A stretch of DNA of 64,000 bases from Ficedula albicollis (taxonomy: Eukaryota > Chordata > Aves > Passeriformes > Muscicapidae), in assembly GCF_000247815.1 (NCBI RefSeq), contig NC_021675.1:67041040-67105039 (forward strand). Reading direction: 5' to 3'. Below the pieces are notes generated by a model. It did not search any database. It saw only the letters and a list, made by a program, of their open reading frames with translations, and was not told the DNA's origin. The position numbers and the translations under genes were made by a program. Shown one piece after another: positions 1-11,200 of the stretch (positions are counted from its first letter, which is position 1; the number at the start of each line of letters is the position of its first letter).

Positions 1-1851
1 TGCACCCACTGGTGACAGAATTTTCCACTTTCATCCTTGTTTTGAGTTGACTGAAATCTACCTTTTCTCCTAAACTGGATAGCTATTGCCATCTCCCTGC
101 CTGCTGCAGGAAAAGGCTAAGCAGGTTTTCCTCAGGGCAGGATCAGTGACAAGGCAGCCAGAAAGATACAAAGGGTAGGTCTGAATTAAAAAAAAAAAAA
201 ATCAAAAATCCATTTGTTTTGACTGGGATGGCCCTGAAAGGATCCTCTCCAAGTGGCACCCCCTTGTTTATGGGGAAGGGCTGTGCAAGGTGATTCCTGC
301 AGCCAGAAACAATCTCTGGGAGATTTCTTGACTCACTGAGCAAGCTGATTTACAGCCAGTGGGGGCTGAGAAGTGAAACTCTCTGTGTGGGTAGTCTTGG
401 TTTAGTGTCTGATGAGGGTTAAAGCCACTGGGCCATAAATATCCTCAAATATCCAAATCAAATCAGGCAGTGGTGAGGGGTCAGGCTCCTGTTTCAGGAT
501 AGATGCTGGAGCAGGGGGAACTTGGCTGGTTTGTGCTGATTCATTTAGTCCCATTTGATACCCAATAATATTTATGAGCCCCACTCTGCTGAAAGAAGGG
601 GAGACAGCTCCTGCACCTCACAGCAGTGAGGTTAAACGGATGCAGTGTGCAGCTCCACAGCCCTGCCTGGTGCCTCACCCTGTGGGAGGAATTCCACCCC
701 TGCACTTGGAAGGGTCAGGCAGGCACTGGGGCTGTGCAGGACCTGTCTGTAATTAGACACAGCCACTTCCTCACTGCTGAGCTGAAATCCATCAGAAAAT
801 GCTGGGTAACAGCATTGATTTTACCATTTCTGGCAGAAAACCCCCCTGCCTTTCAGCTGTTGAGCAGACCCTGGAGCTGCTGCTGCTGCAGAGGGGAAGG
901 GGAGCTGTTTGGCTCAGGAAGGCACTGCTAAAAGTCAATGCTGAGAAATTATCACTCTGTGTCCTTGTAGCGACCTTTTAGTTATTTTAGTCCTCTAGTC
1001 CTTTCAGTTATTCTCTCATTCTCTAGAAGCAAAGAGATTTTGTGGTTTTGCTTATCTACTTATTTACTCACTCCTCTTTTCAACCCTCTTCTCCCCAGGC
1101 TTTAGGGCCAGCCAAAGACCTCAGCTTTGTGAAGCTGAGTCCCAGGAGGCATGAAGCTCAAACAATTAAACCCAGGCTTGTTAACCCAAAACACCTCCCA
1201 GGACAGCCAGGTTCTGACTGCCTGAGCCTATTTTCAATCAGTTGCAAAGGTTTGGGATGATGACAAACCTTTGGCCGTGGCTCCCTGGGAACTGGATCGT
1301 TCCCGGTGCCACAGGTGTTGGCTGCCTTACCCATATCATTATCTAGCTGGAAAACATGCAGGGATGCTAATTTAAATGTCAGCTCTGCTTAGTATTTTAT
1401 CATCAAAAGGACATTGTGCAGCTATTATGTGACTTGCACAATTCATCTCAGGGAATGCCTCCTCTGGTGACCCAAAGTTGGTGGCAGCTCAGCACAGACT
1501 GAATATAAAAGTGGAATTTTATTAGGCTGCTGTTTAAGGATGAATCCAGCTGAAAACCACCTCCAGAGCTGCCTGGATCCTCTTCCAACTGTTTAAAACA
1601 AGTGTCACTAAATCAGACAAATGCTGGTGCTGGGACACAGCAGGCACTAATTTAACCCATATGCTCTGGGAGTGCTCCTACATCTGTTTGTTCTGGGCAC
1701 AACTAAACAGTGGAATTACATTTTTTTTCTCCCCCCTATCAAGTAAAATTGTATCACAAGCAAGCCATGCCATTTTAAGCCCACTGTGGCAGCTCACTAA
1801 TTGGTGCTGGTGTAGTGGAAACTGCAGGCTGCTGAGCAATTGGGGCAGGGC
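1..1851. other. Unique non-coding sequence, no gene seen
   Basis: No exon-like structure, repeat family or RNA gene is recognised. There is a run of 14 A at about 188-201. The open frames are short and have no recognisable protein motifs. GC rises modestly around 570-900 without a typical CpG island. Confidence 0.6.
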
Positions 1852-1968
1852 TGTTGGGTTTCCACAGCCAGAGTTTGGGAGGGGAGGATGCAGGGATGGC
1901 TTCTGTCAGGATCTGCTGATACTTCCCCGTGCCCATGGGGCCGGTGCCAGCTGGCTCTGAGACAGACC

Positions 1969-2224
1969 CATCCCTGGCCAAGGCTGAGTGGGGGCGATGC
2001 TGCCTCCGGGGTAATGTGTGTAAGAAAGGGAAAAACTCCATCAGCTGGAGAGAGAAATGAGAATTTGTGTGAGGAACAGCTCCGCAGGCCCCAGGCCATC
2101 CCTGGCCAAGGCTGAGTGGGGGCGATGCTGCCTCCGGGGTAATGTGTGTAAGAAAGGGAAAAACTCCATCAGCTGGAGAGAGAAATGAGAATTTGTGCGA
2201 GGAACAGCTCCGCAGGCCCCAGGC
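1969..2224 (+). repeat. 128-bp tandem duplication inside the LTR
   Basis: Two adjacent units, 1969-2096 and 2097-2224, each begin CATCCCTGGCCAAGGC and are almost identical. The only difference I see is GTGTGAGG in the first unit against GTGCGAGG in the second. The duplication is therefore much younger than the decayed LTR that contains it. Confidence 0.9.
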
Positions 2225-2362
2225 CAATGCAGAAGGAGGGGCAGGAGCTGCTCCAGGAGATGGAAAAATCCCAAAAATCTGTGTGTTCCGCCCATGGGGC
2301 AGCTTGGGGGTCCCCACACCAGAGCAGGGGGTGCCCAAAGGAGGCTGAGACCCCATGGGGGA

Positions 2363-2568
2363 CCCCACACTGGAGCAGCTTTGCTGCCAGGACCTGTGAC
2401 CCCATGGAAACCCCACACTGGAGCAGGTTTGCTGCCAGGACCTGTGGCCCCATGGGAACCCCACACTGGAGCAGGTTTGCTGCCAGGACCTGTGACCCCA
2501 TGGGAACCCCACACTGGAGCAGGTTTGCTGCCAGGACCTGTGACCCCATGGGAACCCCACACTGGAGC
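2363..2568 (+). repeat. 48-bp minisatellite inside the LTR
   Basis: Units start with CCCCACACTGGAGCAG at 2363, 2411, 2459, 2507 and 2555, giving four full 48-bp copies and a partial fifth. Each unit contains GCTGCCAGGACCTGTG. Because 48 is a multiple of three, the array gives 16-residue repeats in open frames on both strands; these are not evidence of a protein. The array appears to be a local expansion of the LTR's naturally repetitive GGAGCAG units. Confidence 0.9.
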
Positions 2569-2624
2569 ACTCTGTTCCTGAAGGATTACAGCCCATGGGG
2601 AGGAGGGACCCACACTGGAGAAGT

Positions 2625-3188
2625 ATTACTTTTTATTTATTTTTTTTTTACAGTCTGAGTTGGGATTAAAAGCACGAGAAACAGGATTTTGTGTTTGGAC
2701 TCAGATGTTTATTAATTTTTATCTATAGTACAATGAGTGCTACAGCACTTCTAACTAACAAGCTAAAAATGAAGAAATGGTGATGTATTTTTTTTTTGTT
2801 ACAGGGTTTTTAAAGGTAAACAGTCCAATTTGAAACTAACACTTAAATTATTTTTACTTTTGACTAGTGACTAAGCACCTGTGACTTGCAGTGTGGCATT
2901 TTTTATTCAATTATAAAAGTACCACTTATACCTAAGAAGAAGAGGGACAAGAAGAAAGAAAACTTTTGCCCTAAAACTTCCATTTTGTCCCACACCTAAC
3001 CTCAAATTCCAAATCTTTTACCATGTGATATTACACACTTTTATTTAAACTACACACTAGTGATTCTAGTTTTATGGTTTAATTTTGGGAGTCTTGTCTA
3101 AGGCTTCAGGTCAAAAGCAGTGTTCTTTTGGGGGTCAGCGCCTGACAGCACAAAAAGTTTAAAATTCCCAATTTTCAAAATTCCAAGA
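2625..3188 (-). mobile_element. Solo LTR (passerine ERV type) nested in the older LTR
   Basis: This block interrupts the host LTR: GAGAAGT occurs at 2618-2624 and again at 3189-3195, as a target-site duplication would, and host LTR sequence resumes on the far side. It aligns by eye with 42277-42781, sharing TTTATTAA, ACCATGTGA, CACACTT.TATTTAA, TCAGGTCAAAAGCAGTGTTC and GGGTCAG blocks in the same order. Its left part aligns with 36740-36930. Orientation is inferred as minus from the TTTATT block (AATAAA on the minus strand) near the left end. No coding region is present. Confidence 0.72.
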
Positions 3189-3620
3189 GAGAAGTTAATG
3201 AAGGATTGTCTCCCTGTGAGAGACTCGGTGCTGGAGCAAGTGAAGAGTGGGGAAATCCTCTCCTGAGGAGGGAGAAGTGGCAGAGACAATCTGTGATGGA
3301 TTGCCCACACTCCCCATTCCCCACCCCCCTGTGCCACCAGGGGCAAGGAAGGAGGGAATTTGGGAGTGAATTTGGGCCCATGAAGAAGGACAGGACAGCA
3401 AGAAGGTGTTTTTAAGATTTATTTTAATTTCCCCTTACCCTGTGCTGTGATTTGATTGGTAACAAATTGGCATCCCCCAGTAGTGTCTGTTTTCCCCAAT
3501 AACTGGTGAGGGATCTCCCTGCCCTTTCCAAGCCTTCAGAAGTTTTTCTCCCTTTTCCAGGTAAGGAGAGGAGTGCTGGAGTGGCTTTGGTGGGCATCCA
3601 GCCTGGCTCACCTAGCCACA

Positions 3621-4639
3621 GCTGGAAATCAGTGATAAACCTGACTTGGCTGGAAAGAGCTGTGGCATGAAGGAGCTCCCCTGAGAGAGATTTATTAGGT
3701 GAAGCAAAACTTTTGGTTTCTGTAGGAATTTGCCTCTCACCATCCCTCTCTCCCCATAGCCCTGGCTATCCCAGCATGTCCAGTGAAAAGTCAAAACCTC
3801 TCTGGTGAAACTTTATCTCCTCCTGACCTTCACAGAGCTTGGCCACATTATTGCTGCTCTTGTGGAATGTTTATGCTTCCCACACTCTTCCTCTACCCCG
3901 TTTGTCAAACATCTTTACTCTCTGCCATCTTGTTCCTTCACTGTTTCATTGTATTTGCTGTCTTTTAGCTCTCTTATTTATGATCTTGTCTTGTTCTTTA
4001 ACAGTTTGACAGCTGAGAAAGGGATAAGGCAAAATAGGACCAAAATCTTGTTTCTATTATTTTAAAGCTGGTATGTAAAGTAGAAATCAATATGGCATCA
4101 ATACCTGATAGGAACATGTAGCTCAAATAAGTATAAATGCCTTAATTATAGCCAAGGTCAGGTTCCCAAATGCTCAGAATTCAGTGTTTGTGTTATCTAT
4201 TTTATTATCATCATCGAGTGCTTCAATGAATTTGAAGCTTAGTCATAGAAAATGAACATGGAATATCCACCTCAAATGAAATTTTGGTATTTTATGTTGA
4301 AATTGATATGAAAATGATCTCAAAATACTTTGGAAGAAGAAATTTCGATTTTCTTTTTGAGCATATAAAAAGAACCTTAATGTCAGATTTCTTTCCAGTA
4401 ATTTTAGGATGTGTCACTCCAAGTGCATGTGAACAGTAGAATGGTACTTTGATCAGATCAGTGCATAATATATTAAAATACTAACATTTTAATGATATTC
4501 ATAGTTATTGTCATTGCTATTGAAAAGGGACATCCAAATAAACTCATCCTTATTAAGATGGGAAGATTGCAATGAACATTTAATTGGGCTTTCTGAAATA
4601 TAGTGAATATAAAATTTCATCATTAATTCTGCTTCTCAC
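3621..4639. other. Unique AT-rich sequence, no gene seen
   Basis: No element or exon is recognised. Base composition changes from the GC-rich LTR to AT-rich DNA near 3960. Confidence 0.5.
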
Positions 4640-4800
4640 CTAATGACTGCAAACTGAACATATCTTTTTGGAAAGACATTTAGTCTTGATTTAGAAACTC
4701 CCAAATGAAAAAGAATTTACCATGAGCCTCAGTAATTTGTTCCAGTGGTTAATTATCATGCCTTAAATATGTACATCTTATTTTCAGCTTGCATGAGGTT
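4640..4800 (-). mobile_element. Ancient CR1 (L3/CR1-like) fragment
   Basis: The segment contains the order CTTGATTTAGAAACTCCCAA, AATTTACCATGAGCC, AGTAATTTGTTCCAGTGGTTA and TTATTTTCAGCTTGCATG. This resembles the minus strand of old amniote CR1 3' regions. Divergence is high, so boundaries are approximate. Confidence 0.5.
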
Positions 4801-5159
4801 TACTCATATATTAATTGTATATTTGATTGTAATTTGCTCTATCTTAGCTAGTTAAATGCAATGCTATTTATTTTTTTTTATCCTCTGATTGGATGACATC
4901 TTTAAATAACCAACTTAGCATGAATTACAAAGTTTTACAATCAATTATACAAATGCAAAAATCCAAGAATTGAGCTTCAGCTGAAAAATCAACAGCTAGG
5001 TTGTTCAGCAGTGGTCCTCCAGTTTTAGAATATGCTCAGGAAGGAAATCTCAAAGAATCCTCTCCTGGTTTTGGCTGGGGTAGAGTTCATTTCCAAACAT
5101 GGCTTTACCCAAGCATACCAATTTCTTTGTTTTCCTGCTGATTTGCCCAAAAAGGACAG
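4801..5159. other. AT-rich sequence, no gene seen
   Basis: Nothing is recognised beyond possible continuation of the ancient CR1 fragment. There is a short T-run near 4871. Confidence 0.4.
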
Positions 5160-5292
5160 AAATGCCTCCAATGTGTAAGAACCTCTGAGCAACCTGGTCT
5201 GGTGGAAGGTGTCTCTGCCCGTGGCAGGGGGTTGGAATGAGATGGGCTTTAGGGTTCCTGCCAACCCAAACCATTCTGTGGTTCTGTGATTT
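5160..5292 (+). mobile_element. CR1 LINE 3' end
   Basis: A 5'-truncated CR1 tail: GGTGGAAGGTGTCTCTGCCC, then GGGCTTTAGGGTTCCTGCCA, then ACCCAAACCATTCTGTGGTT with terminal octamer-like repeats ending near 5290. Only 3'UTR sequence is present; there is no reverse-transcriptase coding. Confidence 0.9.
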
Positions 5293-6899
5293 GGGAAATA
5301 AGCCTGATGCTGGATTTGGGCAATAGACCCTTACACAGAGGGATGATATAGAGATAATAAAAATGTCAGAGACAAAGAGGGCACGATTTTTCTGGCCTGT
5401 TTTCATTAACTAAAAAGAGAACCTAAGGTGAGAAATTCATATATAAATGAAATGAAGTGAGTTCTTATTTGTGTTCCATGTGCCCACTTTGATTTGTACA
5501 AAAGAATCAGAGAAAGGGAAAAAATTATTAAATGAATGTAGATGAGCTTGAAAAAAAGCATAACATTCTCATTGAAATGTTAACCTTCATTGAGATGTGT
5601 ATAATCCCATCAGGAATCCCCAGATTCATCTTGCTTTTCAACCACATGTTTTACGAAGCAAATGAGTCACTAATGAGTGTAATTCATGTAATGATGGGAT
5701 TTGGGGAGGGCTGGAAGGATCCATGCTGTGCAGGCTAAAGGGGCACCAGAAGTGGGGCAGGGCTCTGAACTGCAGTTGGCAGGGTCACAAAGCAGGGAAA
5801 AAGAGGATAAAGATCAATCTGTTGTTGGGCAGGAAGGTGAGGGAAGGATACCAGGCAGGCTGGGTGGGAGGCCCCTGCCCCAGTTTCAGTACCCAAAAGG
5901 TGGGTGGGTCTCTAGGTGAGTCTCTTCATGGCTCTTGCAGCTGAAGGGAATAAATGAGTTGCCTGGGGAGCCCTGCTGCCAGCCTTTCACATAGATAATG
6001 CTCATTGCTTTACTGCAAATCTCTCTCCACTGACCACTAAAGAAAGCCTGGAGTGATTACTTGGAGGGCAGAATCCCCAGCCCCAAAATTGTCCATATTG
6101 CCTCTCAAAAGATGATGTGGAAGGAGCAGCTGACTTGTCTGATCTGCTCTTAATAACCTGCTGGGAAAGGAGTCAGGGACTGCAGTGTGCCAGCAGAGAT
6201 CTGCAGAGGGTTTTTCCCCTCACCCAGTTTATGTTATTGCTGTTGGGCATGATTTGGGTTGGATGACATGAGAGGCCAAACAAAATGACTAATCACAACA
6301 TTATTACCATCTTTATTTCACGTTGCCACACTGTGTGCTCCTTTACACTGCCTCAATAAGCCCAACCTATATAATCTTCCCACAAACTTTCTCTAAACTT
6401 TTAAATCCTGTTTCTTTGTTCCATGATCTGGAATCTTTCACAGTCCTCATTTCATTATGAGCTCAATTTCCACACCCCTGTCAAATTTCCAACCTCACTT
6501 GGACTCTGCAGATGAGCTCCTGCCAGAGCTCCAGCCTAGGGAAGAGCAGAAATCCTGCATTTAGCATTAGTGTGGGAACATTTTCATAATCCAAATTTGT
6601 GTACTTTTTGTCACTAGCTGGAGGCATCCTGCAGTGCCCTGCTCCCACAGGGCTTTATCCCTGAGGTGTGTGAGTGTGCCACCCTGCATGGAGCTGCTGA
6701 GGAGCAGCAGGGAGATGCTTTGGATCCTCTTCTCCTCAGCAGCTCAGCCAAGGGATCAGTGGAACACAACCCCACACAGAAATGCTGATTCCTGGTGCTG
6801 CTGACACACACATTTGTGATTCAGGCAGTAAATTGGGCTAATGGGTGTAAATAAAGGGTCAGTGCCCAGAGCAGAGCAGAGGGCTGTAAATTGCAGGGT
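5293..6899. other. Unique sequence, no gene seen
   Basis: No repeat family or exon is recognised. Open frames here are short and show no recognisable domain. Confidence 0.5.
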
Positions 6900-7262
6900 G
6901 AGGGGGGATTTGATGTGTTTGAATATAAATCCCTCCCCCTCTCTGGGGAGAGGTCGCTGTCAGGATCCTGTGAGGACAGATTGAGAGAGTCAGGGTTGTA
7001 CAGCCTGGAGAAGGGAAGGCTCCAGAGTTATCTTATTGCAGCCTTCCAGCACCTAAAAGGGGATATAAAAAAAAGGGAAAGTGAGTTTTTTACACAGACA
7101 GATAGCGATAGGACAAGGGGGAGCGATTTTAAACTAAAAGAGGAGAGATTTAGGCTGGATGTTAGGTGTCCCTGCTCATTGCAGTGGATTTGGATTAGGT
7201 GATCTCTAAAGCTTTCTTGTTTCCAACTCAAACAATTTTTTAATTCTATGATTTTATTATTT
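6900..7262 (+). mobile_element. CR1 LINE fragment with internal deletion (first copy)
   Basis: The CR1 landmarks are TACAGCCTGGAGAAGGGAAG, GCAGCCTTCCAGCACCTAAA, AGCGATTTTAAACTAAAAGA and GGCTGGATGTTAGG. These join directly to a TGTCCCTGCTC..TGATCTCTAAAG..TTCCAACTC 3' end with a TTCTATGATT tail. The usual block between GTTAGG and TGTCCCTG is missing, so the copy carries an internal deletion. It lies at the start of the duplicated segment. Confidence 0.88.
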
Positions 7263-7622
7263 CTGTTCACTCCTGTGGTGCTTTTGCAGCTTTGAAGACT
7301 AAATGTCCTGTTCTTGGAACACCATGAGGTGATTGCTCTTGTGGGGAAGAGCTTTCAGTGATGGCTAGGGACAATTGTGGAGTCCTGATATTATTTATTT
7401 ACACTGTCAGATTTTCTTGGATCTTCAAACTGCAGCTAATCACAATCCTATCTTGGGACTGTGCACTTCCAAGAAGTCTCCTTTAGCAGCAGTTTAATCT
7501 GTGATTTGCACTTCCCATAATTGTCTTGGTATATTCAAACTCCTTCTCTTCTGTCAGCAGTTTAATCTGTGATTTGCACTTCCCATGATTGTCTTGGTAT
7601 ATTCAAACTCTTCCTCTTCTGC

Positions 7623-7985
7623 GAGGGGGGATTTGATGTGTTTGAATATAAATCCCTCCCCCTCTCTGGGGAGAGGTCGCTGTCAGGATCCTGTGAGGAC
7701 AGATTGAGAGAGTCAGGGTTGTACAGCCTGGAGAAGGGAAGGCTCCAGAGTTATCTTATTGCAGCCTTCCAGCACCTAAAAGGGGATATAAAAAAAAGGG
7801 AAAGTGAGTTTTTTACACAGACAGATAGCGATAGGACAAGGGGGAGCGATTTTAAACTAAAAGAGGAGAGATTTAGGCTGGATGTTAGGTGTCCCTGCTC
7901 ATTGCAGTGGAGTTGGATTAGGTGATCTCTAAAGCTTTCTTGTTTCCAACTCAAACAATTTTTTAATTCTATGATTTTATTATTT
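7623..7985 (+). mobile_element. CR1 LINE fragment with internal deletion (second copy)
   Basis: This is identical to the CR1 fragment at 6900-7262 apart from one base and has the same internal deletion. It arose by DNA duplication rather than a second retrotransposition, because unrelated flanking sequence (to 8276) was copied with it. Confidence 0.9.
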
Positions 7986-8276
7986 CTGTTCACTCCTGTG
8001 GTGCTTTTGCAGCTTTGAAGACTAAATGTCCTGTTCTTGGAACACCATGAGGTGATTGCTCTTGTGGGGAAGAGCTTTCAGTGATGGCTAGGGACAATTG
8101 TGGAGTCCTGATATTATTTATTTACACTGTCAGATTTTCTTGGATCTTCAAACTGCAGCTAATCACAATCCTATCTTGGGACTGTGCACTTCCAAGAAGT
8201 CTCCTTTAGCAGCAGTTTAATCTGTGATTTGCACTTCCCATAATTGTCTTGGTATATTCAAACTCCTTCTCTTCTG

Positions 8277-11200
8277 TAGTTATCTTGCAGAGCCATTTTC
8301 CCCCCTGATTTCTTGCTCTGACTGTTTTCCAGGACCAAGGGAAAGAAGAAGTGTGTAGGTGTTTAATCTAGTAGACCTCACTCCATGGTTGAACCAGAAG
8401 ACTATAAATTAGTTGTCAGGATGTTTTCCTCAGGTTTCTGCTCTCCCCAGTCCCCATGTTAATAATATAAAGGAGTACACATAAAAAATTCTTTTTTTTC
8501 TATTTTGGGTTCACCTCATAGGCTTTTCTAAGGCTAGAATGCAACGTGTCCTGTAAAGAGATGCTTGAAAACTTACAGAGGGAAAAAATAAACAGCCAAG
8601 ATTAATTTACTCATATGTGATAACTAAAAGAGAATCAAGTAGATCATGACCTTATTTCTGAGGCTAACAGCAATTTGTTATGAGAATATGGTCTTCAGGC
8701 TTGAGGTCTTAAAAAAGAACTGTTTATTTTCTTTTCTATATATTTACATTTCACTGGGTTTATTTTCTTGTGCTTAGGTTTCTGTTGATTGCTGTTTGAC
8801 ACACATCACATTTGTGCAGTTCATGGTGAATTTCTCATTTGTGCAAGTATTTGCTCACAGCAGAGTGCTCACTGCTCAGTTTTAATTGAACTCCTGGAGA
8901 AGTAAATGTTCTTGAGTGACAGATTTTCATCAGTGATAATAGTAAAAAAAGACTAGATGCCCCAGGATGTTTTCCTTTATTTGTTGCAGTGAGTGTGATT
9001 TAGATACATGGAAATACGTGAAGATCCAGTGAAAGAGATAATTACAGATTAATGCAGAAAGACAAAGAGCAGGGTGGAGTGGCAGCACGTTCCCTGCATG
9101 GCTCCTCTTCCAGTGAGCAGCTGGATGTCGAACAGCAAGAGGTTCTTTTGATCTTTGCTTGGCAACTTTCAGTATTTTTTACCTGGATGAGGTCATCACA
9201 GCTGGAACAACCCATGTGCTTCCAAAATCCTTCCTGGCTTTTCCTTTGTTTTCGAGGGAGAGAGGAAGTGAGAGCATGGGATGAACTCCTTCAGGCTGGA
9301 GCTCAGTCTGAGCTGTGGAGAGTTATGGATTGTCTGGAGAGAGGATGGTGCCTGTCTGTGCCCTTCCACCAGCTGCAAAGCACAGTGCTTGTCTTACAGA
9401 ATCGACTGGATTAGCAAAATGGGAGCTCGTGGGATCGCCTTAACACAGAGGAAGGGAAACAGAAATGCTGCTGGAAATGAAACAGCCAAAAAAATTCAGC
9501 AGAAACCATGATAGCTTCAGTTCACTACACCCATAAGGCCAGATTCAAGCTAAATACCCTCTCTGATTTTCTTTTGAAGTAGTGTCACAGATCAAAATCT
9601 CCATATTCATGTTTTTCAGCTGACTCTGCCCTGCTCTCTCAGGGCTGTCAGTGGGTGTACACCCTGGCAGTGACTCCAACACAAACAAGAGAAATCAAAT
9701 TCCAGGGTAAAAGCCTGAGAAATTTATTGCTGAAGTTCTTGCACACATCCTCCCACCACTACCAAGGTTGTTTGCAATGGGGGAGCCTCTTTAAATTAAA
9801 ATTGCACTTTAGACCAAGACTTCTGTGCTTGTAAAATCAATAGGAATGACTGGTACATTTCTTCCACAAAGGTCAAAGGAATGCTTTTAATTATTGCAGG
9901 TTGTAACATCCTTGGCCAGACTGGGCCAACACCTCCCACTTACACTTGCTTCCATTTTTAATGGAAAAGAATACGTCTGCTTGCCATATTCTGCTTGCTT
10001 TATATGAATACTCTCTTGTACTGGAGTAATTACCTCAAAGTGGTGGATTTTAAGCTGAAGGGCAAGTTTCGAAGGCAAATTAACAGTGCTGCCACCTCAG
10101 CACGAGGGAATGTCCCTGCACAGGCTGCTGAAAATGCATTTGAAGATTCAGGCTGAGAGGCCCCAGCAGTGCAAAACCCTTCACCCCTCTGGATGCAGGG
10201 GCTGAGCTCAGTGCCACACAGATTCAATTTTACCCATGGACTATTGAACAGCTCAGTCTTTACACAGAAAGAGCCCAGCACCACCAATAAAAGCATTGGG
10301 AATTCACCCAGTGGGGGATTCAAAGTTCATTTTGCCATGTATTAATTGATAAATAAACCCACGAGCCATCCTGAACAAGGGATAGCTTTCAGGGTATGAC
10401 ATGCTGAAATTGGAAACAAGGCAAACTGCTCACTACACAATATTTATGCCTGTCTACAGGACGGGAAAATGTGAATGTTGAACTACAGAGGCAGAGAAAA
10501 TTGGACGTGCTCCAGGGAGCTCATGATCCATGAATTTCATGAGATGAAACAGATGGATGAAGCAGACACATGGAGTGGGTAGGAGGAGGTGGGAGGATGT
10601 GTTAAAGGAAATGGCTTTGTAGAATTATCAGCACTTCATTTTCTAACAGAGATCTCCCCATGACACCAAAGATGTCGCTGAAAACCAGGGTTGGGCTTTT
10701 TCTTAACAAACAATGTCTGAAGAGGTAATTGGAGGAATTTTAAAAAGTGATGAATCTGGGAACTCGAATGTAAGCCATGAGGAATTGGAGATGTTTGTTC
10801 TTCTGACACTGCACTCAGGAATTTTGCTCACTGTCTCTGGTCCTGATGCTCAGAAGGTAATGGACACAGTCACTGATTGAAATGGGCTTTGGAATTAGTC
10901 CCTACATATTCACTGTTACTGAGCTTATGGAAATAAATAATTCCTTTTTATAAAGCCCTTGGAAATATGTAAGAGGAAAAAACTTAGTTATAAGGTATTA
11001 AAAAACAAAAAGACCCCCAAAACCTTGTCAAAAAACCCCCAAATAAAACAAAGAAACCCCAAACCAAACTACCAACCAAAAAAACCCTGCCCAAAACACC
11101 ATCACATGTTCACACTTGTCATGGTTAGATACATTTACATGTCCCTCTTCATGTGAGAAATGACCCTGACACCTCCAGAGTTATTGCTGTGCTTCATCAC

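Larger units (their letters stand above)
1852..3620 (+). mobile_element. Solo LTR of an avian ERVL-like endogenous retrovirus, split by a nested LTR
   Basis: The left edge starts TGTTGGG at 1852 and the right edge ends CCACA at 3620, as expected for TG...CA LTR termini. In order, the element shows a GGATGGCTTCTGT-like block, a (T)AAGAAAGGG block, a chain of GGAGCAG/CCCATGGG units, a CTCTCCTGAGGAGG block, a TTTGATTGGTAA block (a decayed AATAAA region) and a GGCTTTGGTGGGCA end block. From memory this order matches a long GC-rich LTR found across birds and assigned to ERVL-type elements. CpGs are largely decayed to TG/CA, so the copy is old. There is no internal gag/pol region, so it is probably a solo LTR formed by LTR-LTR recombination. 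I see no clean target-site duplication. The family name is unverified. Confidence 0.75.
6900..8276 (+). repeat. Direct duplication of 654 bp (offset 723 bp) with a third partial tail copy
   Basis: 6900-7553 and 7623-8276 are the same sequence. By eye I found one substitution, GTGGATTTGG against GTGGAGTTGG. The intervening 7554-7622 is a diverged extra copy of the unit's last 67 bases or so, with CATGATTG for CATAATTG and CTCTTCCTC for CTCCTTCTC. The repeat ends GTATATTCAAACTC..CTTCTG in all three places. It is either a recent local duplication or an unresolved haplotype or assembly duplication. Confidence 0.95.

Noticed and set aside
1775..2658. 273-, 190-, 157- and 133-residue frames with 16-residue repeats
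   Set aside because: They read an LTR 128-bp duplication and 48-bp minisatellite. They are open on both strands because the unit is a multiple of three and GC-rich.
6891..7993. 103- and 118-residue plus frames and paired 80-residue minus frames, nearly identical in sequence
   Set aside because: They are readings of the duplicated CR1 3' region, which is non-coding.
10995..11100. AAACCCC-like blocks as interstitial telomere repeat
   Set aside because: There is no regular hexamer TTAGGG/CCCTAA period; the spacing is irregular low complexity.
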